49,054 bases of DNA from Streptosporangiales bacterium (GCA_009379825.1 WHTA01000039.1:1-49054); one strand, 5' to 3'. Counted from the first letter of the stretch, positions 1 to 9,426 are shown. Notes: a model not told the origin generated them from the letters alone. Numbers and translations are program-made.

Positions 1-2
1 AC

Positions 3-104
3 GAAGACTCATACCTACCCACCGGCTCCATGGGCGGTACCGCCGAGGAGGCCCTCGACACAGCCTGCGGTCTCTACCTCGCCGACCCGACCGCCTGGAC
101 CTGA
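3..104 (+). CDS. C-terminal fragment of an unknown protein
   Basis: An open frame enters from the left edge and stops at TGA 102-104, giving about 33 residues that end ...CGLYLADPTAWT. It is the only plus-strand frame here that ends cleanly just before the convergent minus-strand gene whose stop is at 133, and its codons have GC-rich third positions. The family is not recognised and too little is present to assign a function. Confidence 0.4.
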   Translation, partial: EDSYLPTGSMGGTAEEALDTACGLYLADPTAWT

Positions 105-132
105 GCCCCCGACGAACTTCCGGAGATGCCCA

Positions 133-405
133 CTAGCCGGCGTCGTCGTCGCGTAGGGCGCGCTTCTGCCTGGACCGCCGGACGGCGATCAGCATGGCGG
201 ACACGAACGCGCCGAGGAACCCCACCACGACCGTCCCGATGAACACGACGAACGCGTTCAGGATCCGCATCGGCGAGCCGGCGCCCTCGACGACCAGCGG
301 CCGCACGGCGAACCAGAACAGCAGGCAGCCGAGGCCGAGGCCGCCGAGCAACAGGCCGCCGGGCAGCGCGTACCACCACCGGCTGGGCCGGACAGGCGGG
401 GTCAC
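133..405 (-). CDS. Small two-helix membrane protein (90 aa)
   Basis: Starts at GTG 405-403, which overlaps the TGA of the upstream gene in a GTGA arrangement, so the two are probably translationally coupled. The product begins [12 protein letters not shown]. It has a hydrophobic segment at about residues 12-35 (ending LLFWFAVRP) and a second at about 50-75 (NAFVVFIGTVVVGFLGAF), then a basic and acidic tail (RRSRQKRALRDDDAG). Both termini are probably cytoplasmic. No family is recognised. The coupling suggests that it works with the larger proline-rich membrane protein encoded just before it. A longer frame extends upstream through the neighbouring gene but reads as low-complexity shadow. Confidence 0.7.
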   Translation of the reverse strand: MTPPVRPSRWWYALPGGLLLGGLGLGCLLFWFAVRPLVVEGAGSPMRILNAFVVFIGTVVVGFLGAFVSAMLIAVRRSRQKRALRDDDAG

Positions 406-1358
406 GGCGAGCGCGGCGGCTCGCCCCCGCCGGGCGGCGGACCCGGCTGCTGCTGCGCCGGTGGCTGGGGTGCCGGCGGCTGACCCGGCTGCTGTGGCTG
501 CGCCGACGGCGGCGGCATCCCACCTGGTGGTGGTGGCGTCCCGCCACTGGGTGGCATCCCGGCAGGGGGCATCCCGCCCGGTGGTGGTGGCATCCCGGCA
601 GCGGGCATCCCGGCAGCGGGCATCCCGGCAGCGGGCATCCCGCCCGGTGGTGGTGGCATCCCGCCCGGTGGGGGCATCCCGCCAGGGGGCGCACCGCCCG
701 GTGGTGGCATCCAACCGCCGGGTGGTGGCATGCCGGCGCCGGGTGGCATACCGGCCGGGGCGAAGCCGGCCGGGGTGGGTTGGAGGCGCTTCTTGTGCCC
801 GATGCGGCGGGCCAGCACGACGATCGCCATGGTGCCTGCGATCAGGGCGCCGAGGAGGACCAGGCCGAACAGCATCCCCACGGCGCCGAGGCCGCCGAGG
901 AACACGCCACCGAGGCGGTTGCCGACGGCGAACCTGGTCGCGCCCGTGGACGCGCAGGTGACCGTGTACGTGCCGGACTTCGTCACCGTCACCTTGGCGA
1001 CCAGGTACCAGGTGGTGCCGTCGGTGGTGAACGTCTCCGTCGTCGTAACCGGGCCGACGTTCCACTTGCCCGGGCCGGACGGCAGACAGCGCGGCAGGCT
1101 GCTGCGGTCCACCCTGCCGGTCGCGTAGATGCCCTTCTCCTTGCCTGCGGTCATCTTCACCCGGTTCGACCCGGCGCTCAGCTCCTGCAGGTTCACGCCG
1201 TCGGCGACCTTGCCGATCTGCCAGACGAACAACCCGACCCCGATCGCGGTGCAGACCAGGAACACGCCCAACGCGACGAAGTACCACCGCCGCCGCGGCC
1301 GCAGGTCGGCCGGCGAGATCGTGGTCCTGCCCGGCGACGCCGCCGACTGCTGGCTCAT
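402..1358 (-). CDS. Membrane protein with extracytoplasmic domain and Pro/Gly/Met-rich tail
   Basis: The ATG at 1358 was chosen because a good ribosome site (GGAGG) lies 9 bases upstream; the 318-residue product starts [14 protein letters not shown] first membrane helix lies at about residues 22-46 ([16 protein letters not shown]). It is followed by a polar domain of about 110 residues with alternating Thr/Val strands ([19 protein letters not shown]), then a second long hydrophobic segment ([20 protein letters not shown]). The last third is low complexity, built from GMPPPGG and GMPAA units, probably cytoplasmic. The layout is a common actinobacterial 'hypothetical' type. It is divergent from nuoD2 and coupled to the small membrane protein downstream. 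Function unknown; the proline tail could bind partners. Confidence 0.75.
   Translation of the reverse strand: MSQQSAASPGRTTISPADLRPRRRWYFVALGVFLVCTAIGVGLFVWQIGKVADGVNLQELSAGSNRVKMTAGKEKGIYATGRVDRSSLPRCLPSGPGKWNVGPVTTTETFTTDGTTWYLVAKVTVTKSGTYTVTCASTGATRFAVGNRLGGVFLGGLGAVGMLFGLVLLGALIAGTMAIVVLARRIGHKKRLQPTPAGFAPAGMPPGAGMPPPGGWMPPPGGAPPGGMPPPGGMPPPPGGMPAAGMPAAGMPAAGMPPPPGGMPPAGMPPSGGTPPPPGGMPPPSAQPQQPGQPPAPQPPAQQQPGPPPGGGEPPRSP
591..635. repeat. Three perfect tandem copies of a 15-bp unit
   Basis: The unit catcccggcagcggg occurs three times in direct succession. It encodes GMPAA on the minus strand, within a wider region of degenerate GMPPPGG-type repeats at about 535-750. Copy number is likely to vary between strains. 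Confidence 0.85.
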
Positions 1359-1444
1359 CCCCGTTGCCTCCGTTCGCTCCAGCACCATCATGGAGTACCG
1401 CCGACGGTGCGTGGTGGCGCCCAATGGTGGCACCATGGGCCACG

Positions 1445-2638
1445 ATGAACTCCCCTACCCCGTCGAACCCAGCCACTCCCGCCACCCGCGTCGTCGGTGT
1501 CGGGGCGGGCGCCGATGGCCTGAGCACCACCGAGATGACGCTCAACATCGGTCCGCAGCATCCGTCCACGCACGGTGTGTTGCGGCTGATCATCACGCTC
1601 GATGGGGAGCGCATCGTGCGCGCCGAGCCGGTGATCGGGTACATGCACCGCGGCGCGGAGAAGCTGTTCGAGGTCCGCGACTACCGGCAGATCCTGGTGC
1701 TCGCCAACCGGCACGACTGGCTGTCCGCGTTCTCCAGCGAGCTCGGCGTGGTGCTCGCGGTCGAGCGGATGCTCGGCATGGAGGTGCCGGTACGTGCCAC
1801 CTGGCTGCGGACGCTGCTCGCCGAGCTGAACCGGGTGCTCAACCACCTGATGTTCCTCGGTGCGTACCCGCTGGAGATGGGCGCCATCACGCCGATGTTC
1901 TACGCGTTCAGGGAGCGCGAGGCGATCCAGAAGGTGATGGAGGAGATCTCCGGCGGCCGCATGCACTACATGTTCAACCGGGTCGGCGGGTTGAAGGAGG
2001 ACATGCCGGCCGGCTGGCTCGACCGCGTGGGCACCGCGGTGCAGGCGGTACGCAAGCGGCTGCCCGACCTGGAGCGCATGGTCACCGGCAACGAGATCTT
2101 CGTCGCACGCACGAAGGGCGTCGGGGTGCTGTCACAGCACCTGGTGCACCAGTACGGCGTCAGCGGGCCGGTGGCGCGCGCGTCCGGGGTGGACTTCGAC
2201 CTGCGCCGCGACGAGCCGTACCTGGCGTACGACGAGCTGTTCGCGCCCGGCGGCCCCGGCCGCGTCGTGCTGCGCGACGCCGGCGACGCGCAGGCCAGGT
2301 TCCAGTGCCTGCTCGAGCAGGCGCACGTCTCGCTCGACCTGGTGGACGCCTGTGCCGAACGGCTGCGCGGCATGCCACGCGGCCCGATCAACCAGCGGCT
2401 GCCGAAGGTGCTGAAGGTCCCCGAGGGCGAGACCTACGCGTGGACGGAGAACCCGCTCGGCATCAACGGCTACTACCTGGTCTCGCGCGGCGAGAAGACG
2501 CCGTACCGGCTGAAGCTGCGCTCGGCGTCGTTCAACAACGTCCAGGTGCTCTCCGAGGTGCTGCCCGGCTGCCTGGTCGCCGACATGATCGCCGTGCTCG
2601 GCTCGCTGTTCTTCGTCGTCGGCGACATCGACCGCTAG
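1445..2638 (+). CDS. nuoD2: NuoD2, orphan 49-kDa-type NADH dehydrogenase subunit paralogue
   Basis: Homologue of the NuoD/Nqo4 49-kDa subunit of complex I (397 aa). Signatures include [16 protein letters not shown] near the N-terminus, IGYMHRG, and [13 protein letters not shown], over the whole family length. The His of the HPSTHG loop, a quinone ligand in complex I, is kept. The Tyr in the family motif R-(L/M)-D-Y, which contacts the quinone headgroup, is Trp here (W92 in NRHDWLSAF). The usual acidic residue in the C-terminal GS-x-D-x-V segment is Phe ([12 protein letters not shown]). No other nuo genes are nearby, as known for nuoD2 of streptomycetes. The ATG at 1445 is preferred; an in-frame ATG at 1424 is possible, and neither has a strong ribosome site. 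The role is uncertain and may not be in canonical complex I. Confidence 0.88.
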   Translation: MNSPTPSNPATPATRVVGVGAGADGLSTTEMTLNIGPQHPSTHGVLRLIITLDGERIVRAEPVIGYMHRGAEKLFEVRDYRQILVLANRHDWLSAFSSELGVVLAVERMLGMEVPVRATWLRTLLAELNRVLNHLMFLGAYPLEMGAITPMFYAFREREAIQKVMEEISGGRMHYMFNRVGGLKEDMPAGWLDRVGTAVQAVRKRLPDLERMVTGNEIFVARTKGVGVLSQHLVHQYGVSGPVARASGVDFDLRRDEPYLAYDELFAPGGPGRVVLRDAGDAQARFQCLLEQAHVSLDLVDACAERLRGMPRGPINQRLPKVLKVPEGETYAWTENPLGINGYYLVSRGEKTPYRLKLRSASFNNVQVLSEVLPGCLVADMIAVLGSLFFVVGDIDR

Positions 2639-2646
2639 CTAGCGGT
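2631..2646. repeat. 16-bp palindrome spanning two convergent stop codons
   Basis: ACCGCTAG/CTAGCGGT is a perfect palindrome. It holds the TAG of nuoD2 (2636-2638) and, on the other strand, the TAG of the next gene (2639-2641), so the two genes abut with no spacer. It has no T-tract, so terminator function is uncertain. Confidence 0.7.
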
Positions 2647-3340
2647 TCTGCCCCTGGTTGAACTCGACGGTGCTCGGCTGGCTGAACTGCGCCGTCGCCG
2701 GCTCCTCGTGGCCCTGCGGCGGGTTGTAGCCGAGCGCCTGCTGGTCGTACGTACCCGCCTCGCCCACCGGCGGCTGGTCGTACTGCCCCGGCCGGGTAAC
2801 CGGCATCTGCCGGGTCGACGGCTCGTACGGAGCCTCCGGCTCCTCGGCGTAGTCGTTCCTGCCAGAGCCCCAGGAGGCGTCGTACGGGCCGCCACGGCCG
2901 TGCACGGGTTCCAGCTCGTCGCGCCCGAAGTCCTCGAACTCGTCGTCCTTGGGCTTCGGCCGGCGCCAGCGCGACGGCGTGAACACCGCGAAGAGCAGGG
3001 CCGCACCCACGGCGACGAGCAGGTACCCGTCGGTGACCTGCGGGTAGTCGTAGATCCGCGGCACGTTGAGCTCGACCCCGGCCAGCCTCGGCATCAGCAG
3101 GATGACCTGGGCGGCCGCGATGCCGAGACCGCACAGCAGCAACGCCATCGGCGAGATCGAGCGCGCGCCGAGCAGGAAGCCCGTGACCACGCCCACCGCG
3201 ACGTATGCGGCGAGCAGCCACACGAACGGCCAGCCGCCGGAGCTACCCGCGGCGTCGGCCGTGTAGTTCACCGACCAGTTGAGCGCGAAGAAGACCGGGA
3301 TGAAGATGATGCCAAGCAGAATGCCTGCGAAGTGCCTCAT
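2639..3340 (-). CDS. Four-helix membrane protein with disordered Gln/Pro tail
   Basis: A 233-residue protein starting MRHFAGILLGIIFIPVFF. Hydrophobic segments lie at about residues 3-22, 36-58, 65-85 and 105-120. A charged cytoplasmic-type tail follows (FTPSRWRRPKPKDDEFEDFG) and then about 90 residues rich in Tyr, Gln, Pro and Glu (ending STVEFNQGQNR). The arrangement, four helices plus a disordered tail, recalls actinobacterial envelope or growth-associated membrane proteins, but no family is recognised. An AGGT sequence lies just upstream of the ATG. It converges on nuoD2 with abutting stop codons. Confidence 0.75.
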   Translation of the reverse strand: MRHFAGILLGIIFIPVFFALNWSVNYTADAAGSSGGWPFVWLLAAYVAVGVVTGFLLGARSISPMALLLCGLGIAAAQVILLMPRLAGVELNVPRIYDYPQVTDGYLLVAVGAALLFAVFTPSRWRRPKPKDDEFEDFGRDELEPVHGRGGPYDASWGSGRNDYAEEPEAPYEPSTRQMPVTRPGQYDQPPVGEAGTYDQQALGYNPPQGHEEPATAQFSQPSTVEFNQGQNR

Positions 3341-3516
3341 CGGCGTACCTCCGGGGCAGGGGACGGGCAGGATACCAAGACCTGCGACACGGAGCCGGCA
3401 CGACCGCGAGCCACTACCTCAGGAACCGCGGCAGCTCCCGTGCCCGCACCAGCGACGGTGGGAAGCAACGTTGCACCTCTTTGGTCCGGTTCGCGGTTAT
3501 CGCCGACGCAGGCACG

Positions 3517-4194
3517 CTACGCCGGGCGCCGGGAGTCGAGCGCCGGCTTGTCGGTCATCCGACGCACCTGATCCCAACGGAGCAGGTCGACCACTGTGGG
3601 AGCGTCGTCGACGCTCGGCCATACCTGCACCACCGTACTGCTCGCGGAGTCGGTGACGGAATCCTCGGTCGGCTCATCGGCAGCTTCCGCCGGGCTCTCG
3701 CCCTCATCTGCTACCGACTGCTCATCAGCTGTCCCGCTCAGTAGCGGGTTGTTACGGAACAGCTCGGCGAGGACCGCGGCGGCGTACAGGCTCGCGCCGG
3801 TCACCTCGCGTAGCCGTGCCGTAGACGTACCGAGCTCGCCGTTCAGCCTGGCGATCTCGAGGTCGCGGCGGAGCAGCTCCTGGCCGGCACGGCTCTCCGC
3901 CCGGGCCAACGCGACGCTGCCGCCGGCCGCCTCGACCTGGGCGGCACGCAGCATCCGGCGCACCCGGCGCAGCAGCAGGCCGCCGAGCACCACGACGCCG
4001 GCGAGCGCCGCGACGGCGCCACGCAACACCCAGTGGTCCTGGAACACGGCAGCCGTCCCGACCGCGGCCGCAGCCACGACGACAAGCACGGCCGCCGCCG
4101 AGGTAGGCACGGGCGGACGTCGTCGATGTGAGCGCCGCAGCATGGCAGGAAGGCTAGGCAGAATGGCCAGAGATTCGGTGGCGCCACGCCGCAC
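3517..4194 (-). CDS. Membrane-anchored coiled-coil protein
   Basis: A 225-residue product if the GTG at 4194 is used; the ATG at 4143 (208 aa, MLRRSHRRRPPVP) is an alternative, and neither has a clear ribosome site. A basic N-terminus precedes two hydrophobic segments separated by FQDHWVLRG (about residues 34-53 and 58-76). Then comes a heptad-like helical stretch of about 70 residues (ARAESRAGQELLRRDLEIAR) and an acidic tail ending in a short ordered-looking motif (VDLLRWDQVRRM). It lies downstream of the folate genes on the same strand. It may correspond to an uncharacterised actinobacterial DUF found next to folK (DUF6779, from memory, unverified). Function unknown. Confidence 0.65.
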   Translation of the reverse strand: MRRGATESLAILPSLPAMLRRSHRRRPPVPTSAAAVLVVVAAAAVGTAAVFQDHWVLRGAVAALAGVVVLGGLLLRRVRRMLRAAQVEAAGGSVALARAESRAGQELLRRDLEIARLNGELGTSTARLREVTGASLYAAAVLAELFRNNPLLSGTADEQSVADEGESPAEAADEPTEDSVTDSASSTVVQVWPSVDDAPTVVDLLRWDQVRRMTDKPALDSRRPA

Positions 4195-4352
4195 TCATCA
4201 CAAGAATCACTCCAGTAACTCCTGTTCGGCGATGCAGCGACCTTTCTGACGTTCAAGCCCGGCATCGGAGATCGTACGGGCGGTAACCACCACATACACG
4301 CTCCGACACGCCGGGCGTGGCTCGAAGCCTGCCGATCCGGTGCAGCGGCCGG

Positions 4353-4832
4353 TCACTGCCGCTCCGCGGTCGGCTGCTCCTCCTCGTCGTCACCGTCCCC
4401 GCCGCCCGGCACCCGGCAGGCGTACTCGAGCAGCATCGCCGCCACCCCGAGCGCGACGGACGCGAGCGTGCACGACCCGGCCACCCAGGCGTCGGCGCGC
4501 TGCGTCGGGCTGGCCAGGTCGCCGAGCAGGTACGCCAACAGCCCGCCGAACGTCCCCGCCGCGGCCGCGGCGGCGTAGGCGCTGGCCTTGGCCAGCACGA
4601 GGTACCTGGCGATCACCAGCGGCTCGAGCATGGGGGCGCCTTCTCGCCGGTTGATCCTGGCGTGCGCGCCCCTGGCGAGGATCAGCTCGACCACGGTCGC
4701 CAGGCCGAGCGTCGCGACCGCGGTCCACGGCAGCGGTGGCAGCACGTTGTACGCGAATCTGACCACCACCCAGGTGACCAGGCCCACCGCGATCGCCACC
4801 GCGACCAGGGTCGCGATGCGGGTCGGTTTCAC
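4353..4832 (-). CDS. DUF3180 family membrane protein
   Basis: Starts at GTG 4832, overlapping the TGA of folK (GTGA), and encodes 159 residues beginning VKPTRIATLVAVAIAVG. Four hydrophobic segments are visible at about residues 5-25, 33-53, 77-100 and 112-132. An acidic tail (GGGDGDDEEEQ) follows. Position directly after folK, size and topology match the DUF3180 family that caps actinobacterial folate operons. The biochemical role is unknown; the overlap with folK implies co-expression. Confidence 0.85.
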   Translation of the reverse strand: MKPTRIATLVAVAIAVGLVTWVVVRFAYNVLPPLPWTAVATLGLATVVELILARGAHARINRREGAPMLEPLVIARYLVLAKASAYAAAAAAGTFGGLLAYLLGDLASPTQRADAWVAGSCTLASVALGVAAMLLEYACRVPGGGDGDDEEEQPTAERQ

Positions 4833-5332
4833 CCAGCTTCCCTCAACACGTCCTCGGTGGCCCGCACGCCGCTGCGGTCCACCCCGGTGACCAGGTCGGC
4901 CACCTTGCCGTGCCCGACCAGGTACGCGTCCGGGTCGGCGTCCAGCCAGGGCACGAGCACGAACGCCCGGTCGTGCGCGGCCTTGTGCGGGATGGTCAGG
5001 TCGCCGGTGTCCACCACATCGTCGCCGACCGCGACGATGTCCACGTCGAGCGTGCGCGGCCCCCAGTGCTCGACGCGCGCCCGCTCGAACGCCTCCTCGA
5101 TCGCGTGCGCGCGGTCGAGCAACGCGACCGGCGGCAGCGGGGTGTCGACGATCACCACGGCGTTCAGGAACGCCGGCTGCTCCGGGCCGCCCACCGGGTC
5201 GGTCTCGTACACCGCCGACTGTGCGACACAGCTGGTACCGGGCGTGTCCAGCAGGGCGTCCACCCCGCCCTGCAGGTAGGCGAACCGGTCGCCGAGGTTG
5301 CTCCCGAACGCGATCACCGCACGGTACGTCAT
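4829..5332 (-). CDS. folK: 2-amino-4-hydroxy-6-hydroxymethyldihydropteridine pyrophosphokinase
   Basis: HPPK (167 aa) transfers pyrophosphate from ATP to 6-hydroxymethyl-dihydropterin, giving the substrate of dihydropteroate synthase. Visible signatures: IAFGSNLGDR at the N-terminus, an SAVYETDPVGGPEQPAFLNA region (the family pattern YET-x-P-x-G-x2-Q-x2-FLN), and the magnesium-binding motif WGPRTLDVDI. The ATG at 5332 has AAGGTGG 7 bases upstream. It follows folP-folB by 94 bases and overlaps the DUF3180 gene, so it belongs to the folate operon. Confidence 0.95.
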   Translation of the reverse strand: MTYRAVIAFGSNLGDRFAYLQGGVDALLDTPGTSCVAQSAVYETDPVGGPEQPAFLNAVVIVDTPLPPVALLDRAHAIEEAFERARVEHWGPRTLDVDIVAVGDDVVDTGDLTIPHKAAHDRAFVLVPWLDADPDAYLVGHGKVADLVTGVDRSGVRATEDVLREAG

Positions 5333-5426
5333 GCACGCCCACCTTTTCGCTCACGAATCTGCGTAGCCACGTCTGCGGGGTCGCCGCTGACCCCGGGACG
5401 GGCCATGCCATGCCGTCGACCCAGTG

Positions 5427-6680
5427 TCAGCCGGCGCAAGACGACCCCCTCTCTCGCACGATCGAAACCGCCACGTCCTCGAACGGGTGCCCCACGGGCG
5501 CCTGCGGCTTGTGCAGCGTCACCTCCGCCGCCAGCACGCCGTCCGTGGCCAGACACACGTCCGCCAACCGCCCGGCGACGGTCTCGATCAGGTCGGCCGG
5601 CTCGCCGGCCACCACCTCGACCAACCGGTCGGCAAGATCCGCGTAATCGACGGTAAGGGCCAACGCATCCGCCGCCGCAGCCGGCCCCGTGTCGACGGTC
5701 AGGGCGACGTCCACGACGAACTCCTGGCCGGTCTCGCGCTCGCTGGCGAGCACCCCGTGGTAGCCGTGTGCGCGCAGACCGCGGAGCACGATCCGGTCCG
5801 TCCCTGCGCCGGCCGCGCCGGCTCTGCTGTCGGCCAGCGCCGCGGCCACCCGCACCGCGTCGGCGTTCGCCGCGACGTCGTGCACCCGCACCGCCCAGGC
5901 GCCGGCCAGCGCGGCCTGGGTGGTGATCGCGACGGTGGCGTCGGCACGTGCTTCGGCCGCACGCGGGGTGCCGTCGGCGGCGGCGAGCAACCGGCCGAGG
6001 AACCGCTTCCTGGACGCGCCGACGAGCAGCGGGCGGCCGAGCGCCTGCAGCGCGTCCAGCCGGCTCAGCAGCGCCCAGTCGTGCTCCGCGACCTTGGCGA
6101 AGCCGATGCCCGGGTCCAGGATTACCTGCTCCGGCCGCACGCCGGCCGCAAGCACCCGGTCGAGCTGGCCGCGCAGCTCGTCGCGCACCTCCGTGACGAC
6201 GTCGCGGTAGCTGGCCTTGGCGGTCATGTCCACGCTGTGCCCGCGCCAGTGCATGAGGACGTACGGCACACCGGCCTCGGCGACGAACGGCGCCATCGCC
6301 GGGTCCGCCAGGCCGCCGCTGACGTCGTTGACCAGCCCGGCCCCGGCGGCGACCGCAGCCGCCGCCACGGAGGCCCGCATGGTGTCGACGCTCACCAGCA
6401 GCCCGTCGGCCGCCAGCGCCTCGACCACGGGGACGGTCCGGCGCAGCTCCTCCGCGTCGTCCACCCGCTCCGCACCCGGGCGGGTGGACTCGCCGCCGAT
6501 GTCCACGATGTCCGCGCCCGCCTGGGCGAGCGCCTGCCCGTGCGCGATCGCCTTCTCGGTGTCGAAGAACTGCCCACCGTCGGAGAACGAGTCAGGCGTG
6601 ACGTTGATGATGCCCATCACCAGGCACCTGCCGGTCGGCGGAATTCCGCGCACCGGCGGCGGCGCTGACTTCGGGGGCAT
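5427..6680 (-). CDS. folP-folB: Fused dihydropteroate synthase / dihydroneopterin aldolase (FolP-FolB)
   Basis: A single 417-residue frame carries both enzymes. Residues about 1-285 are DHPS: CLVMGIINVTPDSFSDGG, DIGGESTRPGAE, a VNDVSGG strand, ILDPGIGFAK and LLVGASRKRFLG. DHPS joins p-aminobenzoate to the activated pterin. Residues about 297-417 are FolB: DRIVLRGLRAHGYHGVL..E, with the glutamate after the loop, and KPQAPVGHPFEDVAVSI at the end. The join (ADSRAGAAGAGTDR) has no Met or Val codon at the usual FolB start, so a separate FolB would need a GTG inside the DHPS tail. The ATG at 6680 was chosen for AAGGTGG 5 bases upstream; a GTG at 6689 is possible. Most actinobacteria encode the two separately. 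Confidence 0.93.
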   Translation of the reverse strand: MPPKSAPPPVRGIPPTGRCLVMGIINVTPDSFSDGGQFFDTEKAIAHGQALAQAGADIVDIGGESTRPGAERVDDAEELRRTVPVVEALAADGLLVSVDTMRASVAAAAVAAGAGLVNDVSGGLADPAMAPFVAEAGVPYVLMHWRGHSVDMTAKASYRDVVTEVRDELRGQLDRVLAAGVRPEQVILDPGIGFAKVAEHDWALLSRLDALQALGRPLLVGASRKRFLGRLLAAADGTPRAAEARADATVAITTQAALAGAWAVRVHDVAANADAVRVAAALADSRAGAAGAGTDRIVLRGLRAHGYHGVLASERETGQEFVVDVALTVDTGPAAAADALALTVDYADLADRLVEVVAGEPADLIETVAGRLADVCLATDGVLAAEVTLHKPQAPVGHPFEDVAVSIVRERGSSCAG

Positions 6681-6748
6681 GCCAACCACCTTACGCAGCC
6701 GAACAAGCGGACTGCACCGGGTGACCGGGCCCGGCTACGGCAGCGCCC

Positions 6749-7342
6749 TCAGCGGTGGCCGTAGATGAACGCGAGCGCCTCACTCCTGGTCTTCTCCGAC
6801 CTGCGGAACTGCCCTCGTACGGCGGACGTGACGGTCTTGGCGCCCGGCTTGCGGACGCCGCGCAGCGACATGCACAGGTGCTCGCACTCGACGACCACGA
6901 TCACGCCGCGCGGCTGCAGCACGTGCATCAACGCGTCCGCGACCTGGCTGGTCATCCGCTCCTGCACCTGCGGCCGGCGGGCGTAGACGTCGACCAGTCT
7001 GGCCAGCTTGGACAGGCCGGTCACCCGGCCGGAGTCGTCCGGGATGTACCCGATGTGGGCGACGCCGTGGAACGGCACCAGGTGGTGCTCGCACATGCTC
7101 GCCACCTCGATGTCCCTGACGAGCACCATCTCGTCGTGCTCGGCCTCGAAGACGACGGTGAGCACGTCCTCGGGACGCTGGGACAGCCCGGAGAACGCCT
7201 CCGCGTACCACTTCGCCACCCGCTCCGGGGTGGCCTGCAGCCCGTCGCGGTCGGGGTCCTCGCCGACGGCGAGCAGGATCTCGCGCACCGCACGCTTGAT
7301 CCTGGGCAGGTCGAGCACGGGTGCGGTGTCGTCACCACCCAT
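6749..7342 (-). CDS. folE: GTP cyclohydrolase I
   Basis: Converts GTP to dihydroneopterin triphosphate, the first step of pterin and folate synthesis; a cytosolic homodecamer in known members. The 197-residue protein carries the zinc site [14 protein letters not shown] and a second cysteine in [11 protein letters not shown]. It also has the conserved stretch [20 protein letters not shown] and the GQF-like core near the C-terminus. It lies 11 bases after ftsH and 68 bases before folP-folB, the standard actinobacterial order. Confidence 0.97.
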   Translation of the reverse strand: MGGDDTAPVLDLPRIKRAVREILLAVGEDPDRDGLQATPERVAKWYAEAFSGLSQRPEDVLTVVFEAEHDEMVLVRDIEVASMCEHHLVPFHGVAHIGYIPDDSGRVTGLSKLARLVDVYARRPQVQERMTSQVADALMHVLQPRGVIVVVECEHLCMSLRGVRKPGAKTVTSAVRGQFRRSEKTRSEALAFIYGHR

Positions 7343-7353
7343 GCCGCAGCCCG

Positions 7354-9426
7354 TCAGCTCTCCCGGTCACCAGGGTGCTCGGTGGCGGACTGGTCGGTCG
7401 CGGACTCTGCCGCACCTGCCGCCCCCGGCGTGCCGGTGGCGGCGGGTGGCGCGGCCTGCGGCTCGTCGTGGCCGCTCGACCCGTTGGTGCTCGGCTCCTG
7501 GCCGGCGTACGTGGCGGCGCGCTCGCGCGCGGTGACGATCGGCGGGCGATCGTCCGGCAGCCGCTTGCCGTAGCCGGAGTAGGACGGCCTCGCCGGGCGC
7601 TTCTGTACCGGCGAGAAGACCTCCAGCACCTCGTTGCGCTGCAGCGTCTCCTTGTCCATCAGCTCGAGCACCAGGTTGTCGAGCACCTCGCGGTACTCCA
7701 CGAGGACCTCCCACGCGACGTCGTGCGCGTGCTCGATGATCCTGCGGACCTCTTCGTCGATGGTGGAGGCGATCTCCTCGGAGTAGTCGCGCTCGTGGCT
7801 CATCTCCCGGCCGAGGAACACGTTCTCCTCGCCGGAGCCGAACTTGCGCGCACCCAGCCGCTCGCTCATGCCGTACTGGGTGACCATGCCCCTGGCGATG
7901 CTCGTCGCCTTCTCGATGTCGTTGGACGCACCGGTGGTGGGCTCGTGGAACACCAGCTCCTCGGCCGCCCGGCCACCGAGCAGCCCGGCCAGCCGGTCGA
8001 GCATCTCGCTGCGGGTGGTGAGGAACTTGTCCTCGGTCGGCAGCGACATGGTGTAGCCGAGTGCACGGCCACGGGACAGGATGGTGATCTTGTGCACCGG
8101 GTCGGCGAACGGGAGCGCGTGGCCGACGAGCGCGTGACCGCCTTCGTGGTAGGCGATCATCTTCTTCTCCTGATCGCTCATCACCCGGCTCTTGCGCTCC
8201 GGGCCGGCCATCACCCGGTCGACCGCCTCTTCGAGCGTATCCGCAGTGATCAGCTTCTGGTCGGTGCGCGCCGTCAGCAGCGCCGCCTCGTTGATGGCGT
8301 TCTGCAGGTCCGCGCCGGTGAAGCCGGGCGTACGCCGCGCGAGCACGTCGAGGTCGGCGTCCTCCGCGAGCGGCTTGCCCCGCGCGTGCACCCGGAGGAT
8401 GGCCTTGCGGCCCTCCAGGTCGGGCCGGTCGACGACGATCTGCCGGTCGAACCGCCCGGGACGCAGCAGCGCCGGGTCGAGGATGTCCGGCCGGTTCGTC
8501 GCGGCGATGAGGATCACGCCGCCGCGCACGTCGAAGCCGTCCATCTCGACGAGGAGCTGGTTCAGCGTCTGCTCGCGCTCGTCGTGGCCGCCGCCGAGGC
8601 CGGCGCCGCGCTGGCGGCCGACCGCGTCGATCTCGTCCACGAACACGATCGCGGGGGCGTTCGCCTTCGCCTGCTCGAACAGGTCACGGACACGGGAGGC
8701 ACCGACACCGACGAACATCTCCACGAAGTCGGAGCCGGAGATGGAGTAGAACGGCACACCGGCCTCGCCCGCGACGGCGCGCGCCAGCAGCGTCTTACCT
8801 GTTCCAGGCGGCCCGTAGAGCAGCACGCCCTTCGGGATCTTCGCGCCCATCTGCTGGAACTTGGCCGGGTTCTCCAGGAAGTCCTTGATCTCCGCCAGCT
8901 CGTCGATGGTCTCGTCGACACCCGCGACGTCGGCGAAGGTGGTCTTCGGCATGTCCTTGGTGATCATCTTCGCCTTGGACTTGCCGAAGTTCATGACCCG
9001 GTTACCGCCGCCCTGCATCTGGTTCATGATGAACAGGAAGATCAACACCAGCAGGACGATGGGCGCGAGGCTGATGAGCAGGCTGGTCAGGATGCTCTGC
9101 TTCGGTACGTCGACGTTCCAGCCCTTGGGCGGCTCGTTCTTCTCCAGCGCGTCGACGATGTCGCGCTGCTGACCGTACACCCAGGAGGCCTCGAGCTTCT
9201 TGCCGTCCAGGTCGCCGCCGTTCTTCAGCGTGACCTGGATGGTCTGGTCCTTGTCGGTGAGCAGCGCCGACTTGACCTCGCCCCGCTCGATGTGCCGGAC
9301 GATCGTCGAGGTGTCCGTCTCCTCGTAGCCGCTGCCGTCGTTGAACAACTGCATCAGCACGATCAAGAGCACGCCGATGAGGAGGACCCAGAGCAGCGGT
9401 CCGCGGAGATAACGCTTGATGTCCAT
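7354..9426 (-). CDS. ftsH: ATP-dependent zinc metalloprotease FtsH
   Basis: Membrane-bound AAA+ protease (690 aa) that extracts and degrades membrane and misfolded proteins. Order of parts: N-terminal helix at about 9-27 ([20 protein letters not shown]), a periplasmic-type domain, a second helix at about 117-138, then the AAA module with Walker A GPPGTGKT, Walker B IVFVDEID and SRH region [19 protein letters not shown]. The zinc site [12 protein letters not shown] follows, then the protease helix domain. The last 90 or so residues are a low-complexity Pro/Ala/Ser tail (ending [10 protein letters not shown]), longer than in E. coli FtsH and typical of actinobacteria. About 200 bases without a gene precede it and probably hold its own promoter; none is obvious. 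Confidence 0.98.
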   Translation of the reverse strand: MDIKRYLRGPLLWVLLIGVLLIVLMQLFNDGSGYEETDTSTIVRHIERGEVKSALLTDKDQTIQVTLKNGGDLDGKKLEASWVYGQQRDIVDALEKNEPPKGWNVDVPKQSILTSLLISLAPIVLLVLIFLFIMNQMQGGGNRVMNFGKSKAKMITKDMPKTTFADVAGVDETIDELAEIKDFLENPAKFQQMGAKIPKGVLLYGPPGTGKTLLARAVAGEAGVPFYSISGSDFVEMFVGVGASRVRDLFEQAKANAPAIVFVDEIDAVGRQRGAGLGGGHDEREQTLNQLLVEMDGFDVRGGVILIAATNRPDILDPALLRPGRFDRQIVVDRPDLEGRKAILRVHARGKPLAEDADLDVLARRTPGFTGADLQNAINEAALLTARTDQKLITADTLEEAVDRVMAGPERKSRVMSDQEKKMIAYHEGGHALVGHALPFADPVHKITILSRGRALGYTMSLPTEDKFLTTRSEMLDRLAGLLGGRAAEELVFHEPTTGASNDIEKATSIARGMVTQYGMSERLGARKFGSGEENVFLGREMSHERDYSEEIASTIDEEVRRIIEHAHDVAWEVLVEYREVLDNLVLELMDKETLQRNEVLEVFSPVQKRPARPSYSGYGKRLPDDRPPIVTARERAATYAGQEPSTNGSSGHDEPQAAPPAATGTPGAAGAAESATDQSATEHPGDRES

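Noticed and set aside
535-750. Regular repeats as a CRISPR array
   Set aside because: Units are 15-18 bp, in frame, without unique spacers, and encode a GMPPPGG-type tail.
133-1644. One long 503-residue minus-strand protein
   Set aside because: Only its last 90 codons read as a membrane protein. Upstream it is the wrong frame of the proline-rich gene. The GTGA overlap defines two genes.
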